A stretch of 64,000 nucleotides of DNA from Pseudanabaena sp. Chao 1811 (GTDB taxonomy: Bacteria > Cyanobacteriota > Cyanobacteriia > Pseudanabaenales > Pseudanabaenaceae), in contig NZ_CP101416.1 in the NCBI RefSeq assembly GCF_027942295.1, positions 1,759,501 through 1,823,500 on the forward strand, given 5' to 3'. How positions within the stretch are numbered: the stretch's first letter is position 1; the number at the start of each line of letters is the position of its first letter. Shown in pieces: positions 59,682-64,000 of the stretch. Both the position numbers and the translations under genes were made by a program. Under the pieces are notes generated by a model, which worked only from the letters and a program-made list of their open reading frames with translations, searched no databases and was not told the origin of the DNA.

Positions 59682-60716
59682 TTGTCGCGATCGCTTTTTT
59701 TTTTGTTGACCTTGGTAAGTTTTATTCTATTCGCAGAACCAGCGAAGACTAAGATCGTTGCCGATGCTAAGTTTACGGACACAAGCCCCAAAAGTGCTCA
59801 GGTGAAGCGCCCCAAACCTACAAACCCCACAAATCTTAAACAAAAATCTCAAGAACAAAAAGCTCAATATATTAATTACCAAACTATAAACTTCTCACCA
59901 GAAGTTAACCAATTTGCACCCGTCAAAGGATGCGATCTTCAGCCGCCAGCAAATCCGCCTGAGCCGTCACTACCCGCCGCCCTCACCTCTACTCCCATTA
60001 CCTTAGAGCGATTTCGGAATTCCTTAACTACCGCTACCACAACTTCCACTTCTGCTCAGAAATCAATTGACTATACTCCTAGAGAGATAATTGCCTTAGC
60101 GGCATCCTCTAACTATGGCGATCGCTATCTCAAAAATTTATCAGGCAAACCTGTTAATAATTTACCCATTATCGTTCTTCATGAAACGGTTGGCTCTGCT
60201 AACAGTGTCGTCAGCTTCTTTCAGGAGTTCCATACCGATGAAGATAATCAAGCGAGTTATCACACTTTAATTTCTAGTGATGGCACGATTATTTACTTTG
60301 TCCCACCAGATAAACGCGCTTTTGGTGCAGGCAACTCTGTATTTATAAGTTCTTTAGGACAAGAAGCAGTCCAAACAAATCCTCGCTATCCTAGTTCTGT
60401 GAATAATTTTGCCTATCACATCTCCCTAGAAACACCTGAAGATGGAATGCACAATGGATATAGTCATAGCGGATATACGGAAGCTCAATATCAATCTCTG
60501 GCATGGTTAGTGGCGAAAACCGATGTTCCATTAGAGCGCATCACAACGCATAGAATTGTTGATCGGTCTGGGTCTCGCATCGATCCGCGCAGCTTTGATT
60601 TTAATCTGTTCCAAAAACTACTCAGTAACTACCCTAGAACTAAAGAAATTGCGATCGGTTGTGCATTGTCTACCCCAGAGTCAAAGAAAGTATCAAAGAA
60701 GTTAGGATCTAAGTAG
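59682..60716 (+). CDS. Exported N-acetylmuramoyl-L-alanine amidase, split start
   Basis: A 344-residue frame. The amidase_2 domain has IVLHETVGS, SYHTLISSDGTIIYFVP and RITTHRIVDRSG, so zinc ligands His and His are present; it should cut peptidoglycan outside the cytoplasm. In this frame the start is TTG and the N-terminus LFFLLTLVSFILF is a hydrophobic core without its basic head. An ATG at 59666 starts MYPKRFVAIAFF in another frame; removing one T from the T10 tract (59695-59704) would join it to this frame and give a complete signal peptide. This may be slippage, a sequence error or a real frameshift. The stop codon lies in a MITE (60711). Confidence 0.75.
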   Translation: MSRSLFFLLTLVSFILFAEPAKTKIVADAKFTDTSPKSAQVKRPKPTNPTNLKQKSQEQKAQYINYQTINFSPEVNQFAPVKGCDLQPPANPPEPSLPAALTSTPITLERFRNSLTTATTTSTSAQKSIDYTPREIIALAASSNYGDRYLKNLSGKPVNNLPIIVLHETVGSANSVVSFFQEFHTDEDNQASYHTLISSDGTIIYFVPPDKRAFGAGNSVFISSLGQEAVQTNPRYPSSVNNFAYHISLETPEDGMHNGYSHSGYTEAQYQSLAWLVAKTDVPLERITTHRIVDRSGSRIDPRSFDFNLFQKLLSNYPRTKEIAIGCALSTPESKKVSKKLGSK

Positions 60717-60813
60717 CTGGGTGCAGTTAAATATAAAGCTTAAAAGCCTGTAACGAATGCTGTGCGTTCGTTGTAGGCTTTAATTCTGGGTTTTAATTAT
60801 ACCAAGCTACTTA
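60711..60813. mobile_element. AAGTAGC MITE-like element (copy C), overlaps the amidase stop
   Basis: TAAGTAGCTGGGTGCAGTTA at left and AATTATACCAAGCTACTTA at right. The amidase's last codons AAG TAG lie inside its left terminal repeat. It contains an imperfect hairpin with arms AAAGCCTGTAACGAA and TTCGTTGTAGGCTTT. Confidence 0.75.
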
Positions 60814-60975
60814 AATAGTTTGAGAGATTGCACCTTAAGGAGTTACATTTTCTCAAACTATAAATTAGTTTGTAAAGTTTAGGCAAATGGCTCTCCACTT
60901 TTGGTTAGTTTATTGGTATATGTAGTTGGTTGATCAGTTTCCCAGCGCATTTAATTATGGGCAAAGCTAGTAAAC

Positions 60976-62106
60976 ATGAATAAGCCCAAGCAGCCAAAAC
61001 ACCAGTTTATTCGCTTCGATCGCGGGATTAGTCAGTACAATCATGACTACTATGCTGCCTTGGGCTTACCTATTATTAGCAACCCTATGTATATCCGCAA
61101 TGTATATTTGCGGATCGCCCGCATTCTCCATCCCGATGTGTATGGCTTTTCGGCGGATGAGAAAATCTTGGCTACACAATATCTTGCCAAACTAGTGAAT
61201 CCTGCCTATAACGGTTTGATGAAGGAGCAAGATCGTAAGGCATATCAACAGATATTTAAATTACTTGCGAAGCGCTTAATGCAGAGATCTCGCAATATTC
61301 AGATTCACTCAGAGAGTGCCTGTGAGTTAATTATGACTCCTAGTGATGATGTCTACGAGCGATTGGTTACAGAACTCGCTAAAGTCCAATATCAATCCCT
61401 CACTCAAATTCTCGATTTTACCGCACAGATTAGTGAGCTAAATTTGGTTTACATTCTGTGTAAAGAGGGTTATCGACATGGGGCAGCGAATATGCCGCCA
61501 GTACTTGCACCAATGGTGACTCCTAAAGGCACTAAAGCTCATACCTTAAATTTCCTCCCTCCCCCCTCAAAACCTAGTTATACCTATAGCCTTCAGTATT
61601 CATCTGAACAGTCTTCTAGTAATCTACAAGCTAAAGCTGATGAAACAGTATTTCAGTTGGGCAACGATGGTGATAACACCATACTTCAGTCTAGAAGTGA
61701 TGGCGATAATACGGTACTTCAGTCTAGGGATGAGCATCCTGATATCAAGATGATTAATGATCGCATCAAAGTCTGTGAAGTCTATATATTGCAGAGTGAG
61801 TGGAAAGCGGCAATTCAAGAATTGCGAGCAATTTTGAGAATTGATGAGAACAATAGTAAGTGTCTAGCTCTACTAGGTGTGGTTTATATCAATACTAATC
61901 AACTTCAAATGGCAAAAGCAAGCTTTAAGCGATCGCTTTACATTAATCCTCAAGAGGCTATAGCCCTAAAACATCTTTTGGAATTGAGTGAACCTGATGC
62001 TAACCAAAGTGGGAAAAGCGCTCATAAATCAAATTCCTCTAAGAAACCTCATCTCAATGAAAAACAAGGTTGGTTAACTAACCTGTTCACATGGTTTTCC
62101 TCCTAA
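60976..62106 (+). CDS. J-domain and TPR protein
   Basis: A 376-residue protein. The N-terminal J-like domain has YYAALGLPI and the HPD tripeptide (His52-Pro53-Asp54 in RILHPDVYG), which stimulates Hsp70 ATPase. The middle part (about 200-245) carries two DGDNTxLQSR units, and the C-terminus has two TPR-like helices (WKAAIQELRAILRIDENNSK and MAKASFKRSLYINPQEAI). It should recruit DnaK to specific clients. J-TPR fusions are common in cyanobacteria. Start MNKPKQPKHQF is basic; no signal peptide. Confidence 0.8.
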   Translation: MNKPKQPKHQFIRFDRGISQYNHDYYAALGLPIISNPMYIRNVYLRIARILHPDVYGFSADEKILATQYLAKLVNPAYNGLMKEQDRKAYQQIFKLLAKRLMQRSRNIQIHSESACELIMTPSDDVYERLVTELAKVQYQSLTQILDFTAQISELNLVYILCKEGYRHGAANMPPVLAPMVTPKGTKAHTLNFLPPPSKPSYTYSLQYSSEQSSSNLQAKADETVFQLGNDGDNTILQSRSDGDNTVLQSRDEHPDIKMINDRIKVCEVYILQSEWKAAIQELRAILRIDENNSKCLALLGVVYINTNQLQMAKASFKRSLYINPQEAIALKHLLELSEPDANQSGKSAHKSNSSKKPHLNEKQGWLTNLFTWFSS

Positions 62107-62202
62107 GTTTCTCTTGCATTCAGTAGTTAGGGGTAGTACTAAATAGGTAAGTATGGGCTTATTGAATCTGTGCTGTCAGTTTTGTCCGTTCATCAATGTC
62201 AT

Positions 62203-62255
62203 TTCGACAACGCCATTTGCGCGGCGCTTCGCGCGGCGCAAATGGCGTTGTCGAA
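62203..62255. repeat. Hairpin, sister of the 53826 element
   Basis: TTCGACAACGCCATTTGCGC and its complement (20 bp) flank a GGCGCTTCGCGCG centre. CGCCATTTGCGCGGCGC is shared with 53826, showing a repeat family rather than a unique terminator. Confidence 0.7.
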
Positions 62256-62333
62256 CTCACGTTAAATTAGAAATAGTAGACTATTGTAGAATTGTGTCAG
62301 AGATTGATCACTGTGTAATCCTCAAGTGAAGTG

Positions 62334-64000
62334 ATGCTAATACCAAACAGCATTTATATAGATTTGGCGATTAATCCCCAACCCATCATCGTTGCCCCCG
62401 ATGTATCACTATTTGATGTTATTTGTTTAATGAATCAATTGGTTCATGCTGTCAATTTAAGTCAGCCCATGGACTATAGATTCTTAGAGTCGCGAACAAG
62501 CTGTGTTTTAGTTGTTGACAAGGACAATCTGCTTGGTCTATTTACAAAGTGGGATGTGCTGAATCTAGTTGCAGAGCAAAAAGATACGCAGAAATTAAAG
62601 ATTGGAGATGTGATTACTCCACCTTCCATTGTAATTAAGCGATCGCAGATTCAAGATTTGGAGTCAATGCTCAGGCTCTTAGAAGAGTTTCGTTGTTATC
62701 AGTTACCTATAGTCAACGACTTTAATCAAACATTTGGTGTTGCTACGCAAGAAAGTATTCTCTTTGCTAAGGATAAGCAAACTGAAGACACTTTAAATCA
62801 AGTTGAAGCTCAAAAAAGAGCAGTTTTAATGGCAATTCCAGACTTAATCTATCGTGTAAGTGCCAATGGAACTTACTTAGAATGCTTTTCTAGTAATTAT
62901 GTCGCAGATTTGCTACCCGCTGACATGAATATAATAGATAAGCAACTGTCTGACGTTTTACCAGCAGATCTAGCCTTTCGCAAATTGCAGGCGATTCAAA
63001 GAGCGATCGCTACTGGGATAATTCAGACCTTTGAGCAGCAATGGAATATTGATGGAAAAGTGCAGTACGAAGAGGTGCAAGTCGTTAGAGTTAGTGATCA
63101 GGAAGCTTTAACAATTATCCGCAATATTAGCGATCGCAAACAAGCTGAAGAAGCTTTGCGAGAATCAGAAATGCGCTTTAGAAGTGTATTTGATACAGCC
63201 GCAGTAGGTATTTCGATTGCGGCTCCTAATGGTAATCATCTTGCGGTTAATCAAGCGCTATGTAATATGTTGGGGTATTCTGAGGAAGAACTACGAAAAT
63301 TGACCTTTCAAGATATTACCCATCCTGATGATCTCGAAATTGATCTCTATCATCATCAAAAATTACTTAGCAATGAGATTGATAGTTTCCATATTGAAAA
63401 GCGATTTCGTCATAAAAATGGTCAATTCATTTGGGGACTGATGAGTGTCTCCCTTGTATGGGACTCACAAAATCATCCCCTGTATGATATTGCTTTAATT
63501 CAAAATATTAATGATCTTAAAAATACTCAACAGGAATTATCAAAACTCAATCAAGAATTAGAAGTTAGAATTCAGCAAAGAACTGCTGATCTAGCAGAAA
63601 GTGAAACTCGCAAACAACAGTTAATCAATGCAATTCCCGATTTGTTACTAAGACTGAAGCGTGATGGCACATGTATCGACTGTATCTTGCCTAATACTCC
63701 CGATAAAGAAGCCTTTGTTCCTATTCATAATCATATTTCCGAACTTTTATTACCCCATGTTTTAGAAGAATTACTTCAAGTATTTAATCGGGCGATCGCT
63801 ACAGGAGAGGTGCAATTTTATGAACATCAACTCCAAAAATATAACAAATCAATTTATGAAGAAGTACGGATCAGTCCCTGTGGTGAGGATGAGGTATTGG
63901 TCTTGGTACGAAATATTAGCGATCGCAAACAAGCAGAAGCTGAACTCCAGTTGAGTAACGAAAAGCTAATATCAGCTAACCAAGAGTTGGAAAGGGTTAC
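62334..64000 (+). CDS. CBS-PAS multi-domain sensor (truncated at window edge)
   Basis: The frame opens at 62334 (MLIPNSIYIDLAINPQPIIV) and is open to the end, 555 codons. Two CBS motifs (about 1-140, with VVDKDNLLGLFTKWDVL and LPIVNDFNQTFGV), a PAS-like domain (about 165-280), a PAS (about 290-400, with MRFRSVFDTAAVGISIAAPN), a coiled coil and a third PAS (about 420-540) are seen. The last one, like the degenerate PAS of the 24326 kinase, reads AIPDLLLRLKRDGTCIDC. The output domain, probably a histidine kinase or GGDEF, lies outside the window. Confidence 0.82.
   Translation, partial: MLIPNSIYIDLAINPQPIIVAPDVSLFDVICLMNQLVHAVNLSQPMDYRFLESRTSCVLVVDKDNLLGLFTKWDVLNLVAEQKDTQKLKIGDVITPPSIVIKRSQIQDLESMLRLLEEFRCYQLPIVNDFNQTFGVATQESILFAKDKQTEDTLNQVEAQKRAVLMAIPDLIYRVSANGTYLECFSSNYVADLLPADMNIIDKQLSDVLPADLAFRKLQAIQRAIATGIIQTFEQQWNIDGKVQYEEVQVVRVSDQEALTIIRNISDRKQAEEALRESEMRFRSVFDTAAVGISIAAPNGNHLAVNQALCNMLGYSEEELRKLTFQDITHPDDLEIDLYHHQKLLSNEIDSFHIEKRFRHKNGQFIWGLMSVSLVWDSQNHPLYDIALIQNINDLKNTQQELSKLNQELEVRIQQRTADLAESETRKQQLINAIPDLLLRLKRDGTCIDCILPNTPDKEAFVPIHNHISELLLPHVLEELLQVFNRAIATGEVQFYEHQLQKYNKSIYEEVRISPCGEDEVLVLVRNISDRKQAEAELQLSNEKLISANQELERV

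Overview
The window comes from a cyanobacterial chromosome. The evidence is the very dense HIP1-type octamer GCGATCGC on both strands and a set of typically cyanobacterial genes: a Tab2/Atab2-family RNA-binding protein, an SLH-OprB outer-membrane porin, a branching enzyme GlgB, a two-cysteine cyanobacteriochrome-like GAF kinase, a trifunctional Ser/Thr-kinase/AAA/histidine-kinase giant, and WD40 proteins ending in the usual CDWLRPYL tail. A Pseudanabaena-like filamentous cyanobacterium is my guess, but that is inference only. No tRNA, rRNA or CRISPR array was seen.

Layout. 1-101 is the 3' end of hisI. 327-4614 is a compact minus-strand accessory cassette: a MerR-type regulator, an N6-adenine DNA methylase and a ComEC-like MBL hydrolase. 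4754-8581 is a divergent cluster around a Zur/Fur-like box: an FAD/NAD(P) oxidoreductase on the left; on the right a degenerate CobW-like P-loop protein, a phosphoesterase with cysteines at two metal-ligand positions, and its catalytically dead paralogue. 8820-10782 is a CcdA plus two exported thioredoxins. 11113-13864 is a cupin/histidine kinase/response regulator operon. 14026 is a canonical CobW/COG0523 zinc-chaperone GTPase behind a second matching box. 15010-20526 holds an ABC exporter, RecJ, an Rpn-type nuclease and a NADAR protein. 21297-23555 is glgB.

24326-33070 carries the cyanobacteriochrome-like hybrid kinase, murE, and a REC-GAF-kinase-REC-adenylate cyclase fusion preceded by a possible 11-codon leader. 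33265-39746 is a pair of P-loop ATPases, the second a 1651-residue STAND-like protein with 14 nearly identical WD40 blades. 40066-43500 holds a Tab2-like gene, a MASE1-GGDEF cyclase and galT. 43711-53620 is a minus-strand signalling block of three REC-fronted paralogues (one GGDEF, two histidine kinases) and the 1780-residue kinase. 53890-62106 contains a P450, a porin, a small secreted protein, an HtrA protease, an exported amidase whose start is split by a T10 tract, and a J-domain/TPR protein. A CBS-PAS sensor runs off the right edge.

The most distinctive feature of the non-coding DNA is a large set of palindromes. Many are perfect hairpins of 13-29 bp stems capped by three bases, often GAA closed by G-C as in the stable GCGAAGC mini-hairpin, with unrelated stem sequences. 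In addition there are MITE-like families with terminal inverted repeats, one clustered at 53.7-60.8 kb, and two palindromic elements sitting in frame inside the STAND-WD40 gene. One WD40 blade in that gene also carries a net 24-bp in-frame insertion, visible against 13 uninterrupted sister blades.
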